From the NCBI GenBank assembly GCA_016712565.1, contig JADJQU010000006.1, positions 1-64,000 on the forward strand: 64,000 nt of DNA. Reading direction: 5' to 3'. Made by a program: the position numbers and the translations under genes. Each line of letters starts with the position of its first letter. The first letter of the stretch is position 1. This document shows, piece after piece, positions 44,299 to 53,850 of this stretch. A model generated the notes under the pieces. The model saw only the letters and a list, made by a program, of their open reading frames with translations, searched no databases and had not been told where the DNA came from. The stretch comes from Planctomycetota bacterium. GTDB lineage: Bacteria; Planctomycetota; UBA1135; GCA-002686595.

Positions 44299-45887
44299 AT
44301 CCCACGTCCAAGACCACCCAACCCCCGGCTGTTCCGATGACCCAGGAAACCCCGCTCGAACGCCTGCGCCGCATGCGCGAGCTCACGCTGCTCGGCGGCG
44401 GCCCCGAGCGCATCGCCCAGCAGCACAAGAAGGGCAAGCTGACGGCCCGCGAACGCCTCGACCTCTTGCTCGACGAGGGCTCGTTCGTCGAGCTCGACCG
44501 CTTCGTGACGCACCGCTGCACCGACTTCGGCATGCAGGAGCAGTTGATCCTGGGCGACGGCGTCGTCACCGGCCACGGCCTGATCGACGGCCGCCCGGTG
44601 TACGTCTACAGCCAGGACTTCACCGTGTTCGGCGGCTCGCTCTCGGAAACCCAGGCCGAGAAGATCTGCAAGATCATGGACCAGGCGCTCAAGGTGGGCG
44701 TGCCGGTGATCGGGCTCAACGACTCGGGCGGCGCCCGCATCCAGGAGGGCGTCAGCTCGCTGGGCGGCTACGCCGAGATTTTCTGGCGCAACACGCGCGC
44801 CTCGGGCGTGATCCCGCAGATCAGCGCGATCATGGGGCCCTGCGCGGGCGGCGCGGTGTACTCGCCGGCGATCACCGACTTCATCGCCATGGTGGACCAG
44901 ACGTCCTACATGCACATCACCGGCCCCGATGTGGTCAAGACCGTGACCCACGAGGAAGTGACCAGCGAGGAACTCGGCGGCAGCGAGGTGCACACGGAGC
45001 GTTCGGGCTGTGCCCACTTCCGGAGCCCCGACGGCAAGAGCTGCATGGCGCTCTTGCGCAGGCTCTACGGGTACTTGCCGCTCAACAACGCGGAGGATGC
45101 GCCCTTCATCCCCACGGAGGATCCCCACGACCGCTGCGATCCGGAGCTCGACTCGATCGTGCCCGCCGATCCCAGCAAGCCCTACGACATGAACCTGGTG
45201 ATCGGGCGCGTGATCGACGCGGGCACTTGGCTCGAGGTCCAGCCCGACTGGGCGCGCAACATGCTGATCGGCTTCGCCCGCATGGGCGGCCGCGTGGTGG
45301 GCATCGTGGCCAACCAGCCGGCGGTGCTGGCCGGCTGCCTGGACATCGACGCCTCGATCAAGGCGGCGCGCTTCATCCGCTTCTGCGACGCCTTCAACAT
45401 CCCGATCGTGACCTTCGAGGACGTGCCGGGCTTCCTGCCGGGAACGGCCCAGGAATACGGCGGCATCATCCGCCACGGGGCCAAACTGCTCTACGCCTAC
45501 GCCGAAGCCACCGTGCCCAAGCTCACCGTGATCACGCGCAAGGCCTACGGCGGAGCCTACGACGTCATGGCGTCGAAGCACGTGCGCGCGGACGTCAACC
45601 TGGCCTGGCCGGGCGCGATGATCGCCGTCATGGGGGCCGCGGGAGCGGCCAAGATCATCCACCGGCGCGAAATCGAGAAGGCCAGCGATCCCAAGGCCAT
45701 GGAGGCCCAGAAGGCCGCCGAGTACGAGGCGACGTTCAACAACCCCTACAAGGCCGCGGCCCGCGGGTTCGTCGACGACGTGATCGAGGCGTCGCGCACG
45801 CGCCCCCTGTTGATCCGTGCCTTGGAGCTGTTCAAGACCAAGCACGAGGAACGTCCGCTTCGCAAGCACGGCAACATTCCTCTCTGA
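44295..45887 (+). CDS. pccB: Biotin-dependent acyl-CoA carboxylase, carboxyltransferase (beta) subunit
   Basis: 530 residues. Carboxyltransferase subunit of propionyl-CoA (or acetyl/propionyl-CoA) carboxylase, transferring CO2 from carboxybiotin to make (S)-methylmalonyl-CoA. The two crotonase-fold halves are clear: TARERLDLLLDEGSFVELD, GVPVIGLNDSGGARIQEG, IMGPCAGGAVYSPAITD and then EDVPGFLPGTAQEYGGIIRHG, KLTVITRKAYGGAYDVMASK, GAAGAAKIIHRREI. The acyl-CoA contact loops match propionyl-CoA carboxylases. The ATG at 44295 overlaps the amidohydrolase stop; an internal ATG at 44337 (MTQETPLERLRR) could also serve. Partner biotin carboxylase/BCCP genes are outside the window. With the mutase and epimerase it forms the propionate route. 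Confidence 0.93.
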   Translation: MNPTSKTTQPPAVPMTQETPLERLRRMRELTLLGGGPERIAQQHKKGKLTARERLDLLLDEGSFVELDRFVTHRCTDFGMQEQLILGDGVVTGHGLIDGRPVYVYSQDFTVFGGSLSETQAEKICKIMDQALKVGVPVIGLNDSGGARIQEGVSSLGGYAEIFWRNTRASGVIPQISAIMGPCAGGAVYSPAITDFIAMVDQTSYMHITGPDVVKTVTHEEVTSEELGGSEVHTERSGCAHFRSPDGKSCMALLRRLYGYLPLNNAEDAPFIPTEDPHDRCDPELDSIVPADPSKPYDMNLVIGRVIDAGTWLEVQPDWARNMLIGFARMGGRVVGIVANQPAVLAGCLDIDASIKAARFIRFCDAFNIPIVTFEDVPGFLPGTAQEYGGIIRHGAKLLYAYAEATVPKLTVITRKAYGGAYDVMASKHVRADVNLAWPGAMIAVMGAAGAAKIIHRREIEKASDPKAMEAQKAAEYEATFNNPYKAAARGFVDDVIEASRTRPLLIRALELFKTKHEERPLRKHGNIPL

Positions 45888-45913
45888 ACCACTCCCTCCA
45901 GGCAGGCCGTCCC

Positions 45914-46264
45914 GTGTCCGAACCCCTCTGGCAACCCAAGAGCGACCTCCAAGCGAGGATCCTCGGCCTGTGCTTCGCCGCCGCCGGAGCGGCGGGACTC
46001 TGGTGGCAGGTGGGGGGCACGATCCGGCAGGCCCGCGAGGCCGCGCCGGAACTCCAGTACTCGAACACGCTGATCGTGCTGTCGGCCATGCTCGTGGCCT
46101 TTGGGCTCTTGTGGATCGTGCGCGGGCTCTCGGGCTACCAGCTGATGCTGCGGGCCGGCACCGACCCGAAGACCAAGCGTCTGTTGATGATCTCAGGCGC
46201 GACGGTGGCCCTGGGCGCTTACTTTGGAATGAGCTGGTACCTGGGAACGCTCGGCTACAAGTAG
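45914..46264 (+). CDS. Small three-helix membrane protein
   Basis: 116 residues from a GTG at 45914, 26 nt after the carboxyltransferase gene. Three hydrophobic segments: IL GLCFAAAGAAGLWW, NTLIVLSAMLVAFGLLWIV, and LLMISGATVALGAYFGMSW. No known family recognised. Its position suggests co-transcription with the propionate genes, but no functional link is evident; it does not look like the OadG/gamma subunit of sodium-pumping decarboxylases, which has one helix and a His-rich tail. Confidence 0.65.
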   Translation: MSEPLWQPKSDLQARILGLCFAAAGAAGLWWQVGGTIRQAREAAPELQYSNTLIVLSAMLVAFGLLWIVRGLSGYQLMLRAGTDPKTKRLLMISGATVALGAYFGMSWYLGTLGYK

Positions 46265-46278
46265 CGCGGAGACGACGA

Positions 46279-46356
46279 CTCGGACCGCGCGGCACCTCGT
46301 GCGCAGCGCGGTCCGAGCCGAGAGCAGGCGGCTCGCGCCGCGGCACCCCGCGGCGC
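46279..46356. terminator. Two hairpins between convergent genes
   Basis: Stem 1: CTCGGACCGCGC (46279-46290) with GCGCGGTCCGAG (46306-46317), perfect 12 bp, with a nested GCAC/GTGC in the loop. Stem 2: GCGCCGCGG (46335-46343) with CCGCGGCGC (46348-46356), 4-nt loop. Placed between the ends of the 45914 and 46368 genes, so probably a bidirectional terminator without U-run. Confidence 0.6.
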
Positions 46357-46367
46357 GCGCCAGGCGA

Positions 46368-46850
46368 TCACGGGAATTTGTCGACGATGAACTGTTGGAT
46401 CAGTCCGTCGACCGCTTCGTAGTTCCCGTCGCCGATCCAGTAGGAGAAGGTGTGCGCGCGGGCATCCTGGGCTCCGTTGAACAACGTCAGCGTGTTCAGC
46501 GGCACATCCATGACGCGCCGCGCGTCGTCACACAATCCCATGGCCCCGGCGTCGAACAGCGCCTGGCGCAGCAGGGCCACTTCCCGCGGGGTCGTCTGGG
46601 CTCGCAGGCAGCGGCCGAGGCTGTCGGCTTCCGCCTCGGCGAGCTTCAGCGATCCGTCCCCGTAGACGTACAGCGTGCGATCGATCTGCGCCACGAGCGT
46701 CGAGCCCGCGTACTCGTAGACGAGCACGGGCTCGCGCAGGATCGTGTTTTCGCAGACGCCGAGCGACGTGCTCAGCGACGGCTGCGGACGTTCCGCGAGG
46801 GCCGGCACGAGGGAAAGGGCGAGGACTCCGAGGGCGAGTGTGATCTTCAT
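46368..46850 (-). CDS. Exported small protein, unknown function
   Basis: 160 residues. ATG at 46850 preceded by AGCGGAGAATTCCC, a usable ribosome site. Signal peptide MKITLALGVLALSLVPALA. The mature part contains GVCENTILREPVLVYEYAGSTL and ends in FSYWIGDGNYEAVDGLIQQF; two Cys residues could form a disulfide. No family recognised. Lone gene between convergent and divergent neighbours. Confidence 0.7.
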   Translation of the reverse strand: MKITLALGVLALSLVPALAERPQPSLSTSLGVCENTILREPVLVYEYAGSTLVAQIDRTLYVYGDGSLKLAEAEADSLGRCLRAQTTPREVALLRQALFDAGAMGLCDDARRVMDVPLNTLTLFNGAQDARAHTFSYWIGDGNYEAVDGLIQQFIVDKFP

Positions 46851-47209
46851 GGGAATTCTCCGCTGGTTTGCAGCCGCCTGGGCGGCGGGCCCGGGTTCGG
46901 GCGGTGCGCGATCGCAGGAAGGCGAGGGGATCCGCGACCTGGGACGGGGAGGGCGCGAGCTTTCGGATAGAGCCGCGATTCTCCGCGCACCGAATTCACC
47001 GGACGCCAAGATTCCCGAATCTAGGACGCCAGCGGCGGCGTTCGATTCGAACAAGGAAGCAGAACACGACCATCAAAGGAGAGCCGTGGGCGTGCCAGGG
47101 CCCCTGCTGCACCCCAGCCCCAAGAGGTCGACTCCGCGCGCCTCGGCGGAAGCACTCCGCGACCCGTGAATTGCCCCGGGGGCAGCGGAGCCTATGCTTC
47201 TGCCTTCCC
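46851..47209. other. Divergent intergenic region with a possible operator
   Basis: 359 nt between divergently transcribed genes at 46850 and 47210. A 12-of-14 palindrome AGATTCCCGAATCT (47009-47022) near the middle is the only distinctive element and could be a regulatory site. No coding sequence supported. Confidence 0.35.
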
Positions 47210-48091
47210 ATGTCCCAGGCCCCGGTGGATCCCCTGCCCGCGACGACCTGCGCCAGCTGCTCGGGCGTGCTACAGGGCGAATGGTGCTCGGCGTGCGGAG
47301 AGAAGCGCCTTGGCCCCCGGGATCTCGGGCTGTTTGCCATCGCCGGCGACGTGCTCGGCGGCCTCTTCAGCCTGGACGGGCGCATACCCCGCACCGTCCG
47401 CACGCTGATGTTCCAGCCCGGCGCCTTGACCCGCGCCTGGGCCGAAGGGCGCAGGGTGGGCTACACACGCCCGTTCAGCCTGTTCCTCGTGCTGAGCCTG
47501 GTGTTCTTCCTGGTCCAACCGCACACCGGGATGATCGGGTACGGCTACCAGCAGCTCGCCGCAGGTAGCGTGGGCTCCGCCGAGTTGCGAGCGGAGCTGG
47601 CCTTGAAGCAGACGCGCTCCGGACTCGGGGAGCCGGCCTTCGCGGAGCGTTTCGACGGAATTCTGCAGGGGCAGAAGCAGAGCCTCTTCGTGGCCCTGAT
47701 TCCGTTCTTCGCCTGCCTGTCCGCCCTGACGCACTTCCGCTCACGCTCGCCCTTCGTGGTGCACGTTGTGTTCGCGATCCACCATTGCGTCGTCCTGCTC
47801 CTGCTGCTCGTCCTGGTCTTCCTCGCGGGTTTGATCCTGCCCAACGGCGTCCTGGACCGGGTGGTGTTCCGGCCACTTCCCATCCTGGGACCCGAGGGCG
47901 GCTTCGTGGTCTTCCTGTTGCTCACCACGGGCACCTACTTGGTGTTCGCCTCGCGCCGTGCCTTCCCCGGGACCGCGCTCAGGGGCTGGGCCCAGGCCCT
48001 GGCCGCTGGGCTTTCGCTCTTCGCAGGCCAGATCATGGGATTCGTGCTCTACCAACGCCTGATCCTGACCGTGGCGGTCTGGCTGGTCTGA
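47210..48091 (+). CDS. DUF3667 membrane protein with N-terminal zinc ribbon
   Basis: 293 residues. N-terminal zinc-ribbon CASCSGVLQGEWCSACGEKRL (two CxxC) is the hallmark of DUF3667, followed by RTVRTLMFQPGALTRAWAEGRRVGYTRPF and about five membrane helices (PFSLFLVLSLVFFLVQ, LFVALIPFFACLSALTHF, a long Leu/Val helix near residue 200, VFLLLTTGTYLVF, SLFAGQIMGFVLYQ). Function unknown; the family is thought to be a membrane sensor or regulator. ATG at 47210. Sits 19 nt before an 11-bp GC repeat. Confidence 0.85.
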   Translation: MSQAPVDPLPATTCASCSGVLQGEWCSACGEKRLGPRDLGLFAIAGDVLGGLFSLDGRIPRTVRTLMFQPGALTRAWAEGRRVGYTRPFSLFLVLSLVFFLVQPHTGMIGYGYQQLAAGSVGSAELRAELALKQTRSGLGEPAFAERFDGILQGQKQSLFVALIPFFACLSALTHFRSRSPFVVHVVFAIHHCVVLLLLLVLVFLAGLILPNGVLDRVVFRPLPILGPEGGFVVFLLLTTGTYLVFASRRAFPGTALRGWAQALAAGLSLFAGQIMGFVLYQRLILTVAVWLV

Positions 48092-48109
48092 GGGCTCGCC
48101 CAGGGACCC

Positions 48110-48153
48110 CGGCCCCGGCCCGGCCCCGGCCCGGCCCCGGCCCGGCCCCGGCC
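48110..48153. repeat. Four perfect copies of an 11-bp GC repeat
   Basis: CGGCCCCGGCC repeated exactly four times with no interruption, between the DUF3667 stop (48091) and the kinase gene. The minus strand is G-rich (GGCCGGGGCCG-like), so it could fold into G-quadruplex or strong stem-loops; it may act as a transcription barrier. Length is expected to vary by slippage. Confidence 0.9.
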
Positions 48154-48236
48154 CGACAGTGGTCTTGAGCGGCGGCCTCGCCCGCGCAGATTCGCGTGTC
48201 GCCGATCTAGGGAGCACAATACAGGGCCACTCGCCC

Positions 48237-50936
48237 ATGCTTTCCCTGCGCGACGATCCGCTGCTCAAGGACATCCCCGAGGTCGACGGGTTCAAGGTCC
48301 TGGAGCCCTGCGTGCTGTATTCCAAGCTCGGCGAGGGCGGCATGGGGGCGGTCTACCGGGGCCGCCACCTGAACCTCGACATCGACGTGGCCGTCAAGTG
48401 CATGCGCAGCGTGCTGGCGGACCAGAGCGCCGCCTTCGTGCAGCGCTTCCAGCGCGAGGCGCGCCTCGCCGCGGGCATCCACCACCAGAACCTAGTCCAG
48501 GTCTACGACGTCTCGCAAAAGAGCGGCGTCCACTACCTGGTGATGGAGTTCGTGCACGGGGAGACCGCGCGCGACCGCGTCAAGCGCAAGGGGGCCCTGG
48601 GACTGGGCGAGGCCCTGCGCATCGCCCTCGGGGCCGCCACGGGACTCGGCGAAGCCCACGGTCGCAAGATCGTCCACCGCGACGTCAAGCCCGACAACGT
48701 GCTGATCGGCCGCGACGGCAGCGTCAAGGTCTCCGACCTGGGCCTCGCCAAGGCGATCGAGAGCGAAGTGGACGTGTCGCTCACCCAGGGCGTCATGGGC
48801 ACGCCCCAGTACATGGCGCCCGAGCAGTGGGAGGACTCGTCCTCCGTGACGCCCGCCGCCGACGTGTGGGCCCTGGGCGCGACGATCTGGTTCCTCTTGG
48901 CGGGCAGCGACCCGATCAAGAAGGGCACGATGCAGCAGGTCTACCGCGCCATTTGCGTGGAGAGCTTCCCCGACGTGCGCAGCGTGCGACCGGACGTGCC
49001 CGAGGCCGTGGCCAAGCTGATCGCGCGTTGCGTGGCGCGCACGGCGGCGGAGCGCTTCGCCGACTGCCGCGAGGTGGCCGCCGAGCTGCGCCACCACGTG
49101 GGCATCGACCAGGGCGAATTGATCACCCACGAGGGAGAGGCCACGACCATGGGCGCCACCATGGTCTCCCCGCCGCCGCCCGCCACCATGGCGCGCATCC
49201 GCTCCCAGGTGGGTTCCAAGGGCTGGATGCCCGAGGCTGAGGGGCCCGCCGCCACGCTGCCCCTGGAGACGCCGGCGACGGCCCGGGCCGACGTGCCGGC
49301 CACGCACTCCACGCACTCCACTGGCACCGCGCCGCCGGGCCCGAGGCCGCCCACGGCCCTGGCCGGTGGGAGTGCCCCGGGGAAGAGGAAGCTCCTCTGG
49401 ATCGGCGGCGGAGCCCTGGCGCTCGTCGTGATCGCAGGGCTGATCTTCAAGAACGCCTCCGGCGGCAAGCCGCAACCGGGGCCTTTCCTGCCCCAGGCGG
49501 GCGGCGAGGTCCTCGTCAGGCTCGACCAGGTTTCCGACTTCTCCGAGGGCTACGCTTCCTCTTCGCGCCGTTTCACGATGGGCGGTGGATTCACCGGCAA
49601 GGAGGGCAGCCTGCGGCCGAAGATCCGCGAGCGCGGCGGCCGGGTGAAGCTCGAGCCCGAGGGTAAGAACCGCTTCCGACTGGAGTTCGATTTCGACGCC
49701 GACGGCAAGTACACGCTCCTGCTGGAGGCTCCGGATCTGGAGGGCGATCGGGAATTGCCGCTGATCGTCGATGCGACCAAACCGATCCTGATGGACAGCA
49801 AGTCCGACCCCCGCAGGCCCTTGCCGCGGGATGCCAGCGTCACGCTGACCCTGGAATTCAGCGAGGAGCTCCTCAGTGCGGAAATCGACGGCCGCCGCGC
49901 CGACGTGAACCGGCGCAGCGCGGAAATCACCGCGCGCTCGCCCTCCAACGGGAGCACCTGGACCGTGCCCTGGAAGGCGGTGGACCTCCTGGGCAATGAA
50001 TCGGGCAACAAGAGTTCCTTCGATCTCGCGCCCTTGCCGAAGGATCCCGAAGTCGTCAAGCGGGACAACGCTCCGCAGTTGCCCGATGGCCCGGAGGCCG
50101 GCGCGTCGGGCTCTCGGCCGGACACCTCCGGCCGCTCGACCCGGCTCGTGGAGAGCGAGTCGGAAAAGCCAACGCAGCCGAAGCCGCCGGTGCGCGGCGG
50201 CCAGGGGGGCCAGGCACCCGCGGGCACGCGCGCCCTGGGCGACGAGACCCTGGACGTCAAGGGCGTTGCGCGTCCGCGCCGGGTGGAGCACGTCGCCAGC
50301 GGCATCAAGATGGTCCTGGTGCCCCCCGGCAGTTTCACGATGGGTGGGGGATTCAGCGGCGACACCGCGCTCGCGCCGCGCAAGATCACGATCTCCCGCG
50401 GCTTCTACATGGCCGAGGACGAGCTCTCCGAGGCGGAGTATGCGCGCGCCTTGAAAGAGGCCGGCCCCACGGGGAGCGAGCGTCTGCCGAAGGAGGATCT
50501 GAGCTTCGACCTCGCCACGAAGTTCTGCAAGGCGGCGGGTCTCGAATTGCCCACGGAGGCGGAGTGGGAGTACGCCTGCCGCGCCGGGAGCCCGGGGGTC
50601 TTCTTCTTCGGCGACGATTTGTCCCCGCGTCAGGCCGCCACCCAGAAGTCCCCGGGCGCGCGCCAACCCTGCGGCTTCTCCGAGCGCAACGCCTGGGGGC
50701 TTGCCGACATGCACGGCAACCTGCGCGAGATCTGCGCCGACGGCTATGCCACCCCCGCGGAGTACGCGAAGCTGGAAGAAGTGGACCCCGTCGGCAAACG
50801 CAATCGCGAGGCCGTCCTGCGCGGAGGTTCCTACATGAGCATTCCCAAGAACTGCGCCTCGGCCGCGCGCGTGCGCATCGACCGGACCCGGAAGACCCTG
50901 GATACCGGCGTGCGGCCCATTCTGCGCCTCCCCTGA
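48237..50936 (+). CDS. Membrane Ser/Thr kinase with C-terminal formylglycine-generating-enzyme-like domain
   Basis: 899 residues. Kinase domain residues about 20-310 with GEGGMGAVYRGRH, AVK, HRDVKPDNVLI, DLGLAKA and APEQWED, all catalytic positions present. After a Thr/Pro-rich linker, one membrane helix (about 383-406, KRKLLWIGGGALALVVIAGLIF), then two beta-rich regions and a C-terminal FGE/SUMF1-like fold from about residue 690 (MVLVPPGSFTMGGGF ... GLELPTEAEWEYACRAGSPG ... NAWGLADMHGNLREICAD, VLRGGSYMS). In planctomycetes this fold usually serves recognition rather than catalysis. The motif FTMGGGF occurs twice, at about 445 and 702, with similar DNA. Likely senses something outside and phosphorylates cytoplasmic targets. 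Confidence 0.9.
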   Translation: MLSLRDDPLLKDIPEVDGFKVLEPCVLYSKLGEGGMGAVYRGRHLNLDIDVAVKCMRSVLADQSAAFVQRFQREARLAAGIHHQNLVQVYDVSQKSGVHYLVMEFVHGETARDRVKRKGALGLGEALRIALGAATGLGEAHGRKIVHRDVKPDNVLIGRDGSVKVSDLGLAKAIESEVDVSLTQGVMGTPQYMAPEQWEDSSSVTPAADVWALGATIWFLLAGSDPIKKGTMQQVYRAICVESFPDVRSVRPDVPEAVAKLIARCVARTAAERFADCREVAAELRHHVGIDQGELITHEGEATTMGATMVSPPPPATMARIRSQVGSKGWMPEAEGPAATLPLETPATARADVPATHSTHSTGTAPPGPRPPTALAGGSAPGKRKLLWIGGGALALVVIAGLIFKNASGGKPQPGPFLPQAGGEVLVRLDQVSDFSEGYASSSRRFTMGGGFTGKEGSLRPKIRERGGRVKLEPEGKNRFRLEFDFDADGKYTLLLEAPDLEGDRELPLIVDATKPILMDSKSDPRRPLPRDASVTLTLEFSEELLSAEIDGRRADVNRRSAEITARSPSNGSTWTVPWKAVDLLGNESGNKSSFDLAPLPKDPEVVKRDNAPQLPDGPEAGASGSRPDTSGRSTRLVESESEKPTQPKPPVRGGQGGQAPAGTRALGDETLDVKGVARPRRVEHVASGIKMVLVPPGSFTMGGGFSGDTALAPRKITISRGFYMAEDELSEAEYARALKEAGPTGSERLPKEDLSFDLATKFCKAAGLELPTEAEWEYACRAGSPGVFFFGDDLSPRQAATQKSPGARQPCGFSERNAWGLADMHGNLREICADGYATPAEYAKLEEVDPVGKRNREAVLRGGSYMSIPKNCASAARVRIDRTRKTLDTGVRPILRLP

Positions 50937-50991
50937 CCTCGGGCCCGGCCCCATGCGGCCGCTCCCCGGCTGTCGTATGATCCCCCCGACC

Positions 50992-51687
50992 ATGAACGCA
51001 GTGCGCCCCAACCCGTGGCTTCTTCCGTTGTTCCTGCTGGCCCTGCTCGCGGCGACGACCGCCTGCAGTTCCACCCCCAAGCCTCCGCCCTCGCCCCAGA
51101 CGCGCGGCGGCTGGGAGCCCGCGCCGGTGCTCGACGCCGGGCAGGTGGCCGGCAAGCGCATCCTCGTCACCAGCGAGGACCCCGCCCGATCCAATCTGGG
51201 TCCGCGGCTGGCGCGAGCGCTGACGGATGAGCTGGCCCCCAAGGGCTACGTGCCCGCCACCTCGGCGGCCGAGGCCGACTTCCTGTGCGTGCTCGTGATC
51301 CGCTACTGCGGCCGCGCCGCGCCGCCCGACGGTCACCTCGACGTGCTCGCCGCCGCCTCCCCGGAGCCGGTCCTGGGCGGGGACGAAAGCTGGCTCGCGG
51401 CCGACGGCAGCGGCTACGACACGGTCACGCGCAAGTCCAAGACCCTGCGCTTCAAGTCGCGGGCCCGCGGCTGGTTCGGCGAGCTGTGGAGCGGCCACGA
51501 GGACGACGAGTGGGTGATGATCGTCGACGTGGCCGTGGGCGCGCGACGGGCCGATCAGCGCGCCGTGGTGCAGCGCCACGAGGGCCGCGCCTGGGCCGCC
51601 ACCGTCGACTACGAGATGGACAAGGCGGCGGCGACCACGCTGATGTTCGCCGAGCTCAAGACGCGGCTCCCCGAGGCGTTTCCCTGA
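50992..51687 (+). CDS. DUF4136-like lipoprotein
   Basis: 231 residues. Lipoprotein signal ending LLAATTAC-SS (Cys about residue 25), then a compact alpha/beta domain: KRILVTSEDPARSNLGPRLA, DFLCVLVIRYCGRAAPPD, WVMIVDVAVGARRADQRAV, ending AATTLMFAELKTRLPEAF. The architecture resembles DUF4136/YjhX-like small lipoproteins; function unknown. Follows the kinase gene by 55 nt on the same strand. ATG at 50992 confirmed by the signal. Confidence 0.75.
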   Translation: MNAVRPNPWLLPLFLLALLAATTACSSTPKPPPSPQTRGGWEPAPVLDAGQVAGKRILVTSEDPARSNLGPRLARALTDELAPKGYVPATSAAEADFLCVLVIRYCGRAAPPDGHLDVLAAASPEPVLGGDESWLAADGSGYDTVTRKSKTLRFKSRARGWFGELWSGHEDDEWVMIVDVAVGARRADQRAVVQRHEGRAWAATVDYEMDKAAATTLMFAELKTRLPEAFP

Positions 51688-51706
51688 GCGAGCCTGACCT
51701 GGGCCC

Positions 51707-53850
51707 TCAGCGCACGTCGAATTCCGCCGTGAGGCCGGCGGAGAGTTCCACGCGGGCCTGGGACAGTGATTCGCCGTCCTGGGTCGTGACCGAGAGCTCG
51801 CAGGTGCCCGGGCACAGGAGCGGGCCGACCCAGGCGCCTGGGGGCAACTCCACGGACTCGACCATGCCCCCGTCGACACGGTACTCGACGCGCACCAAGT
51901 CGGCGCGTCGGTTCTGGATGCGCAATTCGGCGGCCGGGGCGAGCACGAGGTCGATGGCACGCCGCTCCCCCGGCCAAGCTCGACCCGCACGGCGGCAATC
52001 GTGCGCTCCGTGGGCTTGCGCGCCAGGATGTCGTAGCTGCCCGCGCGCAGGGAATCGAAGCGCCAACCGGTCTGGTCCTCGGCCCATCCGCTCGGCCAGG
52101 ACGATTCCTGGGCCCCGCCGAACTCCGAATGGGGCTGCAGGGTCAGCTGCACGTCCCGCAGCAATTCTCCCGCGGAAGTCACGGGCCTCAGCAAGACGCC
52201 AGCCGCGGGATCCAGCCTGAGTTCATGGGCGAGTTCGCCACTCCGCGCGTTGCGCATTTCCGTCGCCGCCCAGGCCCCATCGCCGCCCGCGCCCACTCGG
52301 AACGTCCCACCGGGCAGCGGCCCCAGGAGGAAGCTGCCGTCCTCGAAGGAATGTCCCTGGAAGTACCTCGATTCATCGTTCCACAGGAACACCGAGGCGC
52401 GCGCCAGGGGCAGGCCCTGGTCATCGAGCACCCGGCCGCCGATGTAGCGACCGCGCCACAGGGTGACCTCCACGGGCGGCGGGGGCGGTCCGCCTTCCAG
52501 CACCACCACCGACCCCACGGGAGCGGGCGCCGCCGGATCGCACTCCAGGGTTGCCCGTCGGTCGTAGTTCGGTCCCACGACCCAGGTGCCGGGCGCCACG
52601 CCTTCGAAGGCGAAGCTGCCGTCCGCGGCCGTCGTGGTCCGGTCCACGGGCCGGTGCTGGTTTTCGATCCTGCCCGTGCCGTAGAGGCCGCCATCGAACA
52701 GGCACAGTTCAACGCCGACCTCGGGCCGCCCCTCGGGATCCCGAGCGAAACCCGTGAGCCGCGCGGGATCCTCCAGCGTGAATTCCAGGCTGCCCTGGGG
52801 CGTGGAGGGCGCGTGGGCCACGCGCAGCAGCCGACGTCCGTCGCGGGAGAGCTCCAGCGTGCTCCACGGCGCGGGTTGGGGAATCCACAGGCTTCCGTCC
52901 GCTCCCGTGCGGCCGAACACGCACAGGTCGTCGACCACCCGCGGCACGCGATCCGCGCCGGACCACGGCAACGGCAGGGATTCGTTCGACCGCACGCACA
53001 CCTCGATTCCGGCGAGGGGCTCTCCGCGGGCATCGCGCACGCGGAGCATCCGGTGCTCGATGGGGGTGAGAGGCACCTCGAACTCGAGGGGCTCCGCTCC
53101 TGGGCCGGAAGCCTGCGGCCATCCCGGCGCCAGTCCCCACTGTCCGCCGCCCTCGGGCCAGACCGCGGCCACACGGGGTTTGAAGCCCGGGGCCTCGACC
53201 GCGATGCGGGCCAACACCCGCGAGTTCACGCGCAGCGCGAACGAGCCATCCGCGGCGCTGACCGTCCCCTGGCCGTAGCGGCGCACGGGGCTGGAATCCA
53301 AGTCGTCCTTCGTCGATCCCTCGTGAATCGTTCGCAGCACGGCGCCCGCGATGGGTGCGCCGCCGTCCCCTTGGACGACGCGGCCGCGCACCGGCCGATC
53401 CAGCGCGGTGGACACCTCGACCTTCACCGTGCGCGGCGCCAGCGGGACCCTGGCGACCGCGGGGTCACCGGGGATCCCCTGCACGATGTGGGGGAAGGGC
53501 TCGCGATCCAGCTGGCCTTGGACCGAGTAACCGCGCGGCAGCCGCGTCCAGAATCTCGCCTTTCCGAACTCGTCGGTGACGTGGGACTGGTGTTCGCGGA
53601 GCAAGGCGAGCTGCAACTCCCGATCGAAGAACTCCTCCGGCAACTGGACAGGCTCGAGGGTCAGTGTGAGGCCAGGGATCGGCTTCCCGGTCTCGTGCTC
53701 GACCACCTCGACCACCAGGTTCCCCTCGCCGGGCTTTCCCGCAGACGGTGGCATCCCCGTCGAGTGGCATGCAGCGCCGAGGATCTCGGCGGCCACCAGG
53801 GTGAAGGTGGCGAGCCACTGGGCCGGAATCCGAAGCCTGGGCGGAGTCAT
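51707..53850 (-). CDS. Exported lipoprotein-type carboxypeptidase-regulatory-like repeat protein, frameshifted
   Basis: About 714 residues after correction. N-terminus MTPPRLRIPAQWLATFTLVA with an ILGAAC lipobox near residue 28. Modules: GNLVVEVVEHETGKPIPGLTL, VRGRVVQGDGGAPIAGAVL, LRVRDARGEPLAGIEVCV, LTGFARDPEGRPEVGVELCL, IGGRVLDDQGLPLARASVFL. The frame breaks near 51970: the first frame degenerates after VRVELGRGS while the neighbouring frame continues ERRAIDLVLAPAAELRIQN and stops at 51707. One missing C in a C/G run explains it. One of five such proteins in the window. Confidence 0.8.

Noticed and set aside
45914..46264. Gamma subunit of a sodium-pumping decarboxylase
   Set aside because: Three helices rather than one, no His/Pro-rich tail; no decarboxylase beta subunit nearby.
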